From contig CAKQRQ010000014.1 of NCBI GenBank assembly GCA_934271465.1, positions 1 to 32,957 of the forward strand: DNA of 32,957 bases, read 5' to 3'. The stretch comes from an uncultured Alphaproteobacteria bacterium (lineage in GTDB: Bacteria > Pseudomonadota > Alphaproteobacteria > RF32 > CAG-239). Positions 7,609 through 15,925 of this stretch are shown one piece after another; position 1 is the stretch's first letter; each line of letters starts with the position of its first letter. The position numbers and the translations under genes were made by a program. Under the pieces are notes generated by a model. That model had not been told where the DNA came from and ran no database searches. It worked only from the letters and a program-made list of their open reading frames with translations.

Positions 7609-7876
7609 GCCGGACACTTTTTTGAAAAAAGACGGAGAATAGTGCAGATAAAGTGATTTTAAGGGGTGGCGAAAGCGGAGTTTACATAATAGTAAATGAG
7701 CATTTCGCCATGCCCCGTTAAAATCGCTCTAGATGCGCTGTTATACGTTTTTTTGAAAAAGGCGGATAGTGGAATTTATAGAGTAATTTGAAGGGCGGAA
7801 AAAATTTTAGCGTAGATAAGCCTACGTGAATTTTTTCCGTCCCGAACAAATTGCTCTAGAAAACCTCTAGACGCCC
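7609..7876. repeat. Hairpin repeat cluster: one diverged unit, one standard unit, tail
   Basis: The standard unit (7727-7853) is nearly identical to the units at 1-252, and the tail (7854-7876, CTCTAGAAAACCTCTAGACG...) runs into the stop codon of the mic60-like gene at 7880-7882. The preceding unit (7609-7726) is diverged in sequence but keeps the TTTTTTGAAAAA(A)GACGG lead and the architecture: a long palindrome 7652-7728 with arms GATTTTAA.GGGG / CCCCGTTAAAATC, an inner GGCGAAA / TTTCGCC pair and a GTTTAC / GTAAAT tip. The compensated arms argue that base pairing, not sequence, is conserved. Confidence 0.85.
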
Positions 7877-7879
7877 TTT

Positions 7880-8887
7880 TTAGCCTTTTTTGAGAAATTT
7901 AACCTTCATAACGGCTAACCCATTTGCCGAAATACGAGACACATCAGCATAAAAATCTCTGAAAAGACGAGCATTATCAAGCCAATGAACAAGATCTTCA
8001 TTTTCAAGAAGTTTTTGATTCAAAGGTTTTTCAATGATTCCGACCGCACGAGAAATATCACCGGAAAGAACAAAGTCTTTAACAACAGACCAAGCACGAT
8101 CTTCCTCAGATAAGACCGGTTCTTTGGGCTGAATGTCGGTTTCTGTTGTCTTTTTAATGCGAACAACTTTGTGAAGTTGGCTAGAAATGCGCTCTTTCCA
8201 GTTTGTCGCCTCAATTTCTTCTTCCTCTTGAGCAACGGAATCTGGATAACGTTTCATATAAACTTCGGCAAATTCTTTTTGCAACTCTACTACTGAAGGA
8301 ACCCCCTTTGTTGCAATTTCATTCAAACGTTCGACTTCTTTGGCTATTTTGTGATGCCCTGCCGCTAGTTCGCTCAAAACCTCTGCCTCATACACAAATG
8401 TGTCCCCGCGCTGTCCGGCCTCTCTGACCAACATGGCCGCCGTCAGAATTAACGCACCGTCATCAGTTACCTTGGATAAGTCGTTCAACCGTCCTTCAGC
8501 CGCATCCATACGTCCGATAATTCCCAAAACAGTCTCCAGATTTGCTTTTGATTTGATTGTGTTAACACTGATTTGCTGAATATCGTCGATTCGTTGATTG
8601 ATGGCAGACAAGTCTGGATTCTCCGCCTTGTAAGAAACAGAAGACAATGCCCCCTGTAAAGCCGTTATCTGCTGAGAAAGTTTATCGATTTGGGGCTGAT
8701 AAATATCCTCCTGCTCAGCCGAACGATTAAACAAATCTTTAAGCTGTTGAACAAGCTTCGGATCTTCATAAGCCTTATACCCCAAAACCGCAACTGCCGC
8801 AACAACAAGCAGAGTAACCATAAACTTAATTGGCGACTTTTTCTTGTAAACAGGTTCAACCTCTTTTATTTGTTCCTTTTTTACCAT
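7880..8887 (-). CDS. mic60: Mitofilin/Mic60-like inner-membrane protein
   Basis: Alphaproteobacterial Mic60 homologues are anchored inner-membrane proteins that shape intracytoplasmic membranes and contact outer-membrane proteins. This 335-aa protein has a short charged cytoplasmic tail, one transmembrane helix at about residues 20-38 (FMVTLLVVAAVAVLGYKAY), a long predicted coiled coil (about 62-130, with IDKLSQQITALQGAL) and a C-terminal helical domain resembling the mitofilin signature (residues about 270-330, VKDFVLSGDISRAVGI). The start is the ATG at 8885-8887 with GGAGGAGG seven bases before it; an upstream in-frame codon lacks this. It is divergent from tsaD, the position mic60 holds near hemC/hemD in many Alphaproteobacteria. 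Identification rests on architecture plus this context. The stop codon abuts a hairpin repeat. Confidence 0.65.
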   Translation of the reverse strand: MVKKEQIKEVEPVYKKKSPIKFMVTLLVVAAVAVLGYKAYEDPKLVQQLKDLFNRSAEQEDIYQPQIDKLSQQITALQGALSSVSYKAENPDLSAINQRIDDIQQISVNTIKSKANLETVLGIIGRMDAAEGRLNDLSKVTDDGALILTAAMLVREAGQRGDTFVYEAEVLSELAAGHHKIAKEVERLNEIATKGVPSVVELQKEFAEVYMKRYPDSVAQEEEEIEATNWKERISSQLHKVVRIKKTTETDIQPKEPVLSEEDRAWSVVKDFVLSGDISRAVGIIEKPLNQKLLENEDLVHWLDNARLFRDFYADVSRISANGLAVMKVKFLKKG

Positions 8888-8922
8888 CTCAAAACCTCCT
8901 CCGAAAACGACAACAAAAATAC

Positions 8923-8953
8923 TTGGCATTCATTTTTTTATAGTGTATATAAT
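8923..8953 (+). promoter_or_regulatory. Promoter candidate for tsaD-nth
   Basis: TTGGCA (8923-8928) and a perfect TATAAT (8948-8953) are spaced by 19 bases, in the divergent region between the mic60-like gene and tsaD. The tsaD ATG is 44 bases after the -10. Confidence 0.4.
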
Positions 8954-8996
8954 ATGAAAAAATAAGCAATAGCAATTTAAAAAAAGAAGAATAAAC

Positions 8997-10073
8997 ATGT
9001 TGGTCTTAGGAATAGAAAGCAGTTGCGACGAAACAGCCGCCGCTTTGGTCAATGATAAGAAAGAAATTTTGAGCTCGGTTGTCTTGACACAGTCCGAACA
9101 CAAAAATTTCGGCGGTGTTGTGCCGGAAATTGCCGCAAGAGCCCACTTAGAACATATTGACGATATTATTGAAGAGACCTTTCGCAAAGCTGCGCTAAAG
9201 CCCGAAGATATTGACGCTGTCGCCGTCGCGGCAGGTCCTGGTCTCATCGGCGGCGTCACGGTCGGCGTGATGGCCGGCAAAGCTTTAGCTCTGGCCTTAA
9301 ACAAACCTTTTATCGCGGTCAATCATCTGGAAGGCCACGCCCTCACCGCGCGGCTGAGCAGCGACATTGCCTATCCATATTTGCTCTTGCTAACATCCGG
9401 CGGACATTGCCAAATTTTGATAGTCAAAGGAGTCGGCGAATTTGAACGCCTCGGCACAACCATTGATGATGCCGCTGGCGAAGCCTTTGACAAAACAGCA
9501 AAAATGCTCGGATTGGGCTACCCCGGCGGTCCGATGATTGAAAAAATGGCCGCCCTAGGCGATGAAAACCGCTTTGTCTTACCCCGCCCGCTCTATAACT
9601 CGCCAGACTGCAATCTGTCTTTTTCAGGGCTGAAAACGGCCGTCCGCAAAATTATTGAATCTTATTCGCAGGATTCGTTGATTGAACATGCGTCTTTGCC
9701 CAAACAAGACATTGCCGACATTTGCGCTTGTTTCCAAAAAGCCGTCACGGATTGCCTGCTGCACAAACTTCAAAAAGCGGTCGCCGTATTCAAAAAATCG
9801 TGCCCCGAAGGTCGTCATATCGTGGTTGCCGGAGGCGTGGCTGCAAACACCTATCTGCGCGAACACCTCAAAAAATTGGCCGAAAAAAATGGGTTAATTT
9901 TTGCCGCGCCGCCAATTAAATTCTGCACAGACAATGGCGTAATGATTGCTTGGGCGGGCGTTGAACGCGCCCTCAAAGGCCTCTACAACGAATTGGATTT
10001 CAAACCGCGTCCGCGCTGGCCTTTAGATGAAAACGCCCCCAAAGCCGCCGGCGCCGGAGGGGTCAAAGCATGA
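8997..10073 (+). CDS. tsaD: tRNA N6-adenosine threonylcarbamoyltransferase
   Basis: TsaD (Gcp/Kae1) transfers the threonylcarbamoyl group to A37 of ANN-decoding tRNAs, working with TsaB and TsaE, which are not in this window. The ASKHA-fold hallmarks are present: GIESSCDET at the N-terminus, the metal-binding HLEGH (His110, His114), GPGLIGGVTVG, LTSGGHCQI, DDAAGEAFDKTAKMLGLGYPGGP and the late metal ligand in FCTDNGVMIAWAG. Length of 358 aa is usual. The stop codon overlaps the nth start (ATGA), indicating translational coupling. The ribosome binding site is AGAAGAA. The divergent neighbour is the mic60-like gene. Confidence 0.97.
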   Translation: MLVLGIESSCDETAAALVNDKKEILSSVVLTQSEHKNFGGVVPEIAARAHLEHIDDIIEETFRKAALKPEDIDAVAVAAGPGLIGGVTVGVMAGKALALALNKPFIAVNHLEGHALTARLSSDIAYPYLLLLTSGGHCQILIVKGVGEFERLGTTIDDAAGEAFDKTAKMLGLGYPGGPMIEKMAALGDENRFVLPRPLYNSPDCNLSFSGLKTAVRKIIESYSQDSLIEHASLPKQDIADICACFQKAVTDCLLHKLQKAVAVFKKSCPEGRHIVVAGGVAANTYLREHLKKLAEKNGLIFAAPPIKFCTDNGVMIAWAGVERALKGLYNELDFKPRPRWPLDENAPKAAGAGGVKA

Positions 10074-10702
10074 GACCGTTAAAAGAAATCTGCCAAATTT
10101 TGGACGTTTTCAAAGCCCAAAATGCTGCCCCAAAAAGCGAGCTCCATTTTCATAACGCCTACACGCTTCTTGTTGCAATTGTCTTATCAGCCCAAAGCAC
10201 AGACAAAGGCGTCAACAAAGCCACCGAATCCCTATTCAAAATAGCAGACACCCCGCAAAAAATGCTTGAACTTGGACTTGACAACCTCAAAAGCCATATC
10301 AAAACCATCGGCCTTTACAATAACAAAGCTAAAAACATTATGGCCTTGTCTCAAATTTTGGTCGAAAAATGCGGCGGGTTTGTTCCCAAAGACAGAGCTC
10401 TCCTTGAGAGCCTCCCCGGGGTCGGCCGCAAAACGGCTAATGTTTTACTCAATGTTTGGTGGAATGAACCAACCGTCGCGGTTGATACCCATGTGCTGCG
10501 TCTGGCCAAAAGATTGGAGCTAAGTGACGGAACAACCCCCTTAAGCGTTGAGGAAGATTTAAACAAACTCCCCGAAGACTACAAACGACATCTTAATCAT
10601 TGGTTGGTTTTGTTCGGACGCTATATTTGCAAAGCTCAAAAACCCGACTGCGCCACCTGTCCTGTTGCACAATTCTGTCATAGTGCCGACAAGCGCCTCT
10701 AA
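10070..10702 (+). CDS. nth: Endonuclease III (DNA glycosylase/AP lyase)
   Basis: Nth removes oxidised pyrimidines and cleaves the abasic site in base excision repair. The helix-hairpin-helix LESLPGVGRKTANVLL carries catalytic Lys121, and Asp139 lies in VAVDTHVLRLAKRL. The C-terminal [4Fe-4S] loop has the canonical C-x6-C-x2-C-x5-C spacing (Cys187, 194, 197, 203). Length of 210 aa is standard. It overlaps tsaD by four bases, with a GGAGGGG ribosome binding site inside the tsaD end. At its 3' end the stop codon overlaps the stop codon of the converging acylphosphatase gene by three bases. Confidence 0.97.
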   Translation: MRPLKEICQILDVFKAQNAAPKSELHFHNAYTLLVAIVLSAQSTDKGVNKATESLFKIADTPQKMLELGLDNLKSHIKTIGLYNNKAKNIMALSQILVEKCGGFVPKDRALLESLPGVGRKTANVLLNVWWNEPTVAVDTHVLRLAKRLELSDGTTPLSVEEDLNKLPEDYKRHLNHWLVLFGRYICKAQKPDCATCPVAQFCHSADKRL

Positions 10703-10986
10703 ACTCTCTCAAAAACGCCTTCTTCAATCGGCGGTAAAAAGGAACTAATCCGCCCGACAACAAACTCAAGCTTGTCAACACGCCCCCATAAAGGCCCTTT
10801 TTGACAAGCCAAAAGCATCTTGTCAACCTTGTCTTCTTCGCCGGAAACACGCAGCAAGACTGAACCGTCATAATCATTATGAACCCAACCGGAAATACCG
10901 CCGATTTCTTTAGCTTTGTCCACCGCCCAACGCCGATAGCCGACGCCTTGAACGCGTCCCATCACTCTAAAGACAACATCTCTCAT
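10699..10986 (-). CDS. acyP: Acylphosphatase
   Basis: Acylphosphatases hydrolyse acyl phosphates such as carbamoyl phosphate or 1,3-bisphosphoglycerate. This 95-aa protein shows the two family signatures: GRVQGVGYRRW with catalytic Arg18, and GWVHNDYDGSV with catalytic Asn37. It ends with a somewhat extended tail. The ATG overlaps the stop of the upstream ATP12-like gene (ATGA), so it is the last gene of the rarA-rluC-asmA-atp12-acyP operon. Its own stop overlaps that of nth on the other strand. Confidence 0.92.
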   Translation of the reverse strand: MRDVVFRVMGRVQGVGYRRWAVDKAKEIGGISGWVHNDYDGSVLLRVSGEEDKVDKMLLACQKGPLWGRVDKLEFVVGRISSFLPPIEEGVFERV

Positions 10987-11477
10987 TTTTTGAGATAATC
11001 CTCTATTCCATGCAATTCCTTAAAACGCTCCTCACGACGGCCAACAGCCTCGTCATCTGTGCCCCACAAATCATTCTGCCACAATTCTTCCAAATAAGAC
11101 AACTTGCCGGCAGTCTCCGCATCAATCCGCCCTTTAACCAAAGCCAATGCAAGCAGATTTGAGCGCATATTGAGCGCCGCCGCATAATAGCAAGCCAGCT
11201 CTTTGTCCGTCATAGACCTCAAAACCTGCTCCAATGGATTTTGCAAAGCCCCGTTTTCCGGAACCTCGAGACTGTCTGTCGACTTCAAATCTATATGAAG
11301 AAGCTTTCCTGCCCAATCTAAAATCGGCTGCCATTCCGCCCGTTGCTTAAGATAGAGGTCTCTTTTTTCCCCCCAGAAAAAAAGCAAGTCCGTTCGAGCA
11401 AATTCCAACAATTTGGCAACAATTTCTTCCCGATACGCCGAAATATCTTTTTCGGCCTGTTCTAAAGCTTCCTTCAT
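10983..11477 (-). CDS. ATP12-family chaperone, C-terminal domain only
   Basis: ATP12 proteins chaperone the F1-ATPase alpha subunit during assembly. The 164 residues match the helical C-terminal half of the alphaproteobacterial family: FARTDLLFFWGEKRDLY corresponds to the conserved TDLLCYRA segment, AEWQPILDWA to WDPLLDWA, then ALALVKGRIDAETAGKLSYL and DLWGTDDEAVGRREER at the end. The usual proteins are about 240 aa; the N-terminal beta domain of 70-90 residues is absent, and no trace of it is seen because the AsmA-family gene ends three bases upstream. It starts at the ATG 11475-11477 and overlaps acyP. Either a genuine short form or the product of a rearrangement that placed asmA here. Confidence 0.7.
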   Translation of the reverse strand: MKEALEQAEKDISAYREEIVAKLLEFARTDLLFFWGEKRDLYLKQRAEWQPILDWAGKLLHIDLKSTDSLEVPENGALQNPLEQVLRSMTDKELACYYAAALNMRSNLLALALVKGRIDAETAGKLSYLEELWQNDLWGTDDEAVGRREERFKELHGIEDYLKK

Positions 11478-11480
11478 ACC

Positions 11481-13598
11481 TTAGTTTCCCTGTTTTAAAC
11501 CGCTCTTAAAAGCGCCGAGCAACTCTTTGGCCACCCCGCCCAAATCTTTAATCGTATCTTTTGCCTGTTTATTGACATCCTGATAAACGTTTTTGGTTGT
11601 CGCTTTAACACCGGTCGGTTTAGGAAAACGATCAGCAAAACTTGTTCCTTTCAGCGCCGTATAGCAGGGACTGTCTTGCCCGTCAAGCAAAACCTCAGAC
11701 CCCAGATAAACACCGCCGGTCATTACCGTCCCGACAACTGTTGTCAAGGCTGATGTCTTGTCCAGCTGAACTTTCGGGTGTGTCAAAGTGCCGCCGACCT
11801 TCACAAACGAAGCCAAAGCCTGCGTCAAATCGCCGTCAGCCAGTTTATTCAATGAAGGAACAATCGTAAAATCAATTTTATCGTTTCTCAAATTAATCTC
11901 GCCATTACTCAAAAGTTTGAGTTTTGAAGCGTTGAAGACAACCCCGTTAGGAAACAGAGCCCGTCCGTTTTTGATATCCGAACGCACAACCGCACACTCA
12001 ACATTCATATCCGTATTTTTAGAAACATTAACCTTAAGGAGTGATAAAAGCTGCGCAAAAATATTATTAGTCAGCCAATCCGAGGCGCCTGTTTTTATCT
12101 CAGACTTATTTAAGATAGCAATAACCTGCCCATCCAAATTCTCTGAAATCTGCCGATAAGTTGCCCCCTTTGATGCAAGCTTGGCAAAGATATCTGTCAC
12201 ACCACCGCTCAAGACCTGTAAATTTCCTTGTTTGCCTGAAGCTAAGGGCTTATGAAGTTCCTGAATCTTTAAATCTCTGGTTGTCAAATCAAGCGAAACA
12301 GATTGCTCTGCCGCATTAGCCGACAGCTTAGCCTCGACCTCTCCGCCGCCAAGCCCGAAATTGAATTTGGAAACATCTAAAATACCATTTTGAAGTTTCG
12401 CAACCGTAGACAACTCCGTCAAAGTAATATCCTTATTCACAATCAGTTTTCCGGCATACAGCTTAACAAAAGCATTGGCTGTATTCAAAAGTTCATAGGG
12501 AATTTTATCATTTGGCACAACCTCTAAAGCCTGAGCTTCCGAAACAAGAGAAGGCACCTGCCACGACAACATTGAATTTTTATTCAGGCTTTCCAGATTG
12601 AAAACAGAAGTCTCCAAATTGGCATTGATTGAGGGCTTGCTGCCGCTCCAATCGACTTTTGCCGTTCCGGTAACTAGGTTAGTCGCTATATCAAGTGCCT
12701 CAATCTGAATATCTGCCGACTGAACATCGCCGCTGATTTGAGCTTCAAGACTTGTCTCGGGCGCACTAAAATTACCGGCCGGATTATGGATATTAGCGGC
12801 AATACCATATCTCGGCACATCAAAAATACCGTCGACCGTTCCGGAGATTTCCGCACTGACACCATAGGCTCTGACCTTTGATTTAAATGAAGACATTCCC
12901 TGATTCATAATGGAATACAAATTATTAGCCTCAAAATCCGCAACAATGGTTTGACCATCCAATTCCATATCGGCCGATAAATATATCGGCTCTTTGCTGC
13001 CGGCTGTTTCAAAATTAATTTCATTAATAACAGCCTGTGTCGTTTTTTGAGTTTTGGCATCATAATACAAAACCAACCCGTTTTGGAGCGAAACCTCCCG
13101 AGCAACAAGCCCCAAAGCCAACGGAGCTGCCGCACCGTTAACATTTTTCTGCTGAGGAGCCTCGTTACCCTGCTGTGTTTGAACGGACTTACCCGAAGAA
13201 GGCAAAGAAAACTCCCATGATTTCGCGCCATCAGCTGTTGTCTCCAAATAAATTTGAGGCTCCTGCAAAATCAGCTTATCAACAACAATCTGTTTACGAA
13301 ACAACGGCATAATGGCAAACTTAACTTCCAACTTCTGAAGTTTAACCATATCGGGGTAAGACGCCCAGTCTGGGTTTGAAAAAGTCACATCATTAATTTC
13401 GACCGTCGGCACCAAAGAAATACCAAGCTGCGCCTCGCCGGCCAAAGTCAGCTTGCGCCCTGTTTCTCTTAAAACGGTCTCTTCAATATAAGGCTTGTAT
13501 CTGTTCAAATCAAAATTACGAACAAAGATATACCCCCCTATTGCCAAAATGATAATCAAACCGGCAATAATTGACGCTGTTTTCTTAATCAAACGCAT
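11481..13598 (-). CDS. AsmA-family envelope protein
   Basis: AsmA-like proteins span the periplasm as lipid-transfer bridges between inner and outer membrane. The 705-aa protein has one N-terminal transmembrane helix (about 7-25, ASIIAGLIIILAIGGYIFV), the RYKPYIEETVLRETGRKLTL start typical of the AsmA domain, EINDVTFSNPDWA and VKFAIMPLFRKQIVVDKLIL. The long beta-rich middle is followed by the C-terminal AsmA_2-type block with TNNIFAQLLSLLKV, INLRNDKIDFTIVP and VGGTLTHPKVQLDK. The ATG has GAGGAG upstream and overlaps the rluC stop by one base. The position between rluC and atp12 is unusual compared with the cluster I know from other Alphaproteobacteria. Confidence 0.88.
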   Translation of the reverse strand: MRLIKKTASIIAGLIIILAIGGYIFVRNFDLNRYKPYIEETVLRETGRKLTLAGEAQLGISLVPTVEINDVTFSNPDWASYPDMVKLQKLEVKFAIMPLFRKQIVVDKLILQEPQIYLETTADGAKSWEFSLPSSGKSVQTQQGNEAPQQKNVNGAAAPLALGLVAREVSLQNGLVLYYDAKTQKTTQAVINEINFETAGSKEPIYLSADMELDGQTIVADFEANNLYSIMNQGMSSFKSKVRAYGVSAEISGTVDGIFDVPRYGIAANIHNPAGNFSAPETSLEAQISGDVQSADIQIEALDIATNLVTGTAKVDWSGSKPSINANLETSVFNLESLNKNSMLSWQVPSLVSEAQALEVVPNDKIPYELLNTANAFVKLYAGKLIVNKDITLTELSTVAKLQNGILDVSKFNFGLGGGEVEAKLSANAAEQSVSLDLTTRDLKIQELHKPLASGKQGNLQVLSGGVTDIFAKLASKGATYRQISENLDGQVIAILNKSEIKTGASDWLTNNIFAQLLSLLKVNVSKNTDMNVECAVVRSDIKNGRALFPNGVVFNASKLKLLSNGEINLRNDKIDFTIVPSLNKLADGDLTQALASFVKVGGTLTHPKVQLDKTSALTTVVGTVMTGGVYLGSEVLLDGQDSPCYTALKGTSFADRFPKPTGVKATTKNVYQDVNKQAKDTIKDLGGVAKELLGAFKSGLKQGN

Positions 13599-14530
13599 TA
13601 ATTTTTCTCCTCAATCTTTAACCCGAAAGAATGTAAAGCCTCCGCAAAATGTTCCGGAAGCTCGGCTGTCAACTTCAGCCCTTTATATATACTTGATAAA
13701 TCAATTTTGTATGCATGCAGATAGAGTTTATCTTTTAAAGAAGACACCCTCTCCCTTGAAGCACCGAAATATTTATCATCTCCGACAATCGGCGTCCCGA
13801 TATATTCCAAATGAGCTCTGATTTGGTGAGTGCGCCCGCTCAAAGGTTTGGCCTCAATCAGAGCAAATTTATCTCCCAAATTATCCAAAACCCGATATAA
13901 TGTGACAGCTTTTTTTCCCCCCTCGACAACAGCCGATTTTTCGCCGACTTTTTCCAACGGCGCCTTAATCTCCCCTGACATTTTTTTGGGACATCCTCTG
14001 ACCAAAGCCAAATAAGTTTTTTGAAGACTATGCTCTCTGAAAGCCTTCGTCAAAAGCTCCGCATTTTTTCTGTCCCGCGCCAAGACCAAAAGCCCTGAAG
14101 TCTCTTTATCAATCCGATGCACTAGTTTCGGCGATTCATCGCGGCCGAATTTTAAAGCCGGAAGCATAGCATCAATATGACGCAGCGTATTTGTGCCACC
14201 CTGAACAGCCAAACCCGCCGGCTTATTCAAGACGATAATATTCTCATCTTTATAAATAACCAATGAGAGAACAAAAGCCTCATCCCGCGTAGAAACAGCT
14301 CTTTTTTCCGTCGTTTCCAAAACATCGTCCATCGGCGGAATCCGGATTTCCTGACCGGCACACAGTTTCAGACCTGTCTCGCTTTTTTTGCCGTCAACTT
14401 TAATTTGTTTGGTGCGCAAAAGTTTTTGAAGTCTCCCCAACGGAAGATTGGGATAATACTTCAAAAACCAGCGGTTAAGACGCATTCCGTCATCTTCCGG
14501 TTTAACCTTTATAATTTGAACGCCTGCCAT
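13598..14530 (-). CDS. rluC: RluA-family pseudouridine synthase (RluC-like)
   Basis: The 310-aa protein has an N-terminal S4 RNA-binding domain (about 14-70, MRLNRWFLKYYPNLPLGRLQ) and an RluA catalytic domain with the signature HRIDKETSGLLVLARD, in which Asp141 is the catalytic residue, followed by SGRTHQIRAHL and GDDKYFG. RluC modifies 23S rRNA at positions 955, 2504 and 2580; assignment within the family is by architecture and by its place next to rarA, so RluD-like or other specificity is possible. The ATG lies two bases after the rarA stop, and its stop overlaps the AsmA-family start. Confidence 0.88.
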   Translation of the reverse strand: MAGVQIIKVKPEDDGMRLNRWFLKYYPNLPLGRLQKLLRTKQIKVDGKKSETGLKLCAGQEIRIPPMDDVLETTEKRAVSTRDEAFVLSLVIYKDENIIVLNKPAGLAVQGGTNTLRHIDAMLPALKFGRDESPKLVHRIDKETSGLLVLARDRKNAELLTKAFREHSLQKTYLALVRGCPKKMSGEIKAPLEKVGEKSAVVEGGKKAVTLYRVLDNLGDKFALIEAKPLSGRTHQIRAHLEYIGTPIVGDDKYFGASRERVSSLKDKLYLHAYKIDLSSIYKGLKLTAELPEHFAEALHSFGLKIEEKN

Positions 14531-14532
14531 TT

Positions 14533-15855
14533 TTAATCCTGTTTTTCTTTTTGTTTAGCGCGCTGCTTTTCTTCACGAAGCTTATCAAAATACTCAACGC
14601 GTTTTTTTATCTCTCGTTCAAAACCTCTGTCCGCCGGATGATATAACTTAACCCTCCGCATACCTTCCGGAAAATAATTAGCCCCCGAAAAACCATCTTC
14701 ACAATCCGGATCATATTCATACCCCTCGCTGTATCCGAGTTGCTTCATCAACTTGGTCGGAGCATTCAAAATATTTTTCGGCGGCATTAAAGAACCTGTT
14801 TTTTGAGCTAAATCAAATGCCGCATGCATTGCTTTATACACGCCGACGGATTTTGGCGCCGTTGCCAAATAAGCCGTCAACTGCATAATAGCCAAATCCC
14901 CTTCCGGAGATCCCAATCGTTCATATGTATCCCAACAGGCAATAGCCTGCACAACCGCCCCCGGATCAGCCAGAGAAACATCTTCCACAGCAAACCGAGT
15001 CAACCGACGCAGCAAATACTTCGGATCTTCGCCGGATTTAATCATTCTGGCAGCCCAATACAAAGCCGCATCAACATCAGACCCGCGCAAAGATTTATGA
15101 ACCGCCGAAATCAAATTATAATGCCCGTCGCGCCCTTTATCATAAATAGGAGCCCTCGACCGAATAATTTTGACAATACTGTCTTTATCAAAAATTTCAC
15201 CTTCTTTGGCATAATTCCAAACACTTTCCGCCAAATTCAAAATATAACGCCCGTCCCCATCGGCCGTGGCCTTCATAAAATCACGAGCTTCTTCATCAAC
15301 TGGCAGTTTGCGGCCGACTTCCTTTTCAGCCCGAGTCAAAAGCTCTTCAAAATCATCAGCCGACAACCTGTTTAAAACAAAAACCTGACATCTTGACAAC
15401 AGCGCCGCATTCAGCTCAAACGAAGGATTCTCTGTTGTTGCACCGACCAAAATAATCGTGCCGTCCTCAACATAGGGCAAAAAACCATCTTGCTGAGATT
15501 TATTAAAGCGATGAATTTCGTCAACAAACAAAAGCGTGCCTTTTCCTTGATTGGCACGGCGTTCCTGTGCATATTGGAACACTCTCTTCAAATCGGCAAC
15601 CCCTGAAAAGACAGCCGAAATTTGTTCAAAATAAAGGTTTGTGTTTTCGGCAATCAATCGGGCAATCGTCGTTTTGCCACACCCCGGAGGCCCCCACAAA
15701 ATAAAAGAGCCTATTTTACCCGATGCCAACATCCGCCCCAAAGGAGCATCTTTTCCGACAATGTGATCCTGTCCGACGACTTCTGCCAAAGTCGTCGGGC
15801 GCAGTCTATCTGCTAATGGTCGTTTTACTTGAGCCGAAAAAAGCGTATTTTCCAT
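14533..15855 (-). CDS. rarA: Replication-associated recombination protein RarA/MgsA
   Basis: RarA is an AAA+ clamp-loader-like ATPase acting at stalled forks with SSB. Visible motifs are Walker A GPPGCGKT (residues 55-62), Walker B LLFVDEIHRFNKSQQD, sensor 1 GATTENPSFELNAALLSRC with its arginine finger, and the tetramerisation region with GSDVDAALYWAARMI and the C-terminal MPPKNILNAPTKLMK and YFPEGM segments. The 440-aa length matches the family. It is the first gene of the operon with rluC, asmA, atp12 and acyP. The ATG has an AGAAG-type ribosome binding site. Confidence 0.96.
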   Translation of the reverse strand: MENTLFSAQVKRPLADRLRPTTLAEVVGQDHIVGKDAPLGRMLASGKIGSFILWGPPGCGKTTIARLIAENTNLYFEQISAVFSGVADLKRVFQYAQERRANQGKGTLLFVDEIHRFNKSQQDGFLPYVEDGTIILVGATTENPSFELNAALLSRCQVFVLNRLSADDFEELLTRAEKEVGRKLPVDEEARDFMKATADGDGRYILNLAESVWNYAKEGEIFDKDSIVKIIRSRAPIYDKGRDGHYNLISAVHKSLRGSDVDAALYWAARMIKSGEDPKYLLRRLTRFAVEDVSLADPGAVVQAIACWDTYERLGSPEGDLAIMQLTAYLATAPKSVGVYKAMHAAFDLAQKTGSLMPPKNILNAPTKLMKQLGYSEGYEYDPDCEDGFSGANYFPEGMRRVKLYHPADRGFEREIKKRVEYFDKLREEKQRAKQKEKQD

Positions 15856-15925
15856 AGTCTTCTGTCTAACCTAAACGATTCGTTCAATATTTTTTACAAT
15901 AACAAAATTTATTACGAAAGAACAG

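Larger units (their letters stand above)
7039..7879. other. Non-coding region rich in repeats and gene remnants
   Basis: About 840 bases without an intact gene. From left to right it holds a short palindrome (CCCACCTAATTAGGCGGG), an inverted-repeat element (7099-7233), a small hairpin ATACGG-AATTAA-CCGTAT (7240-7257), the dead start of a surface-protein gene with its palindromic leader (7378-7493), an AT-rich stretch (about 7500-7605) in which I see nothing clear, and a two-unit cluster of the hairpin repeat (7609-7876). Confidence 0.8.
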
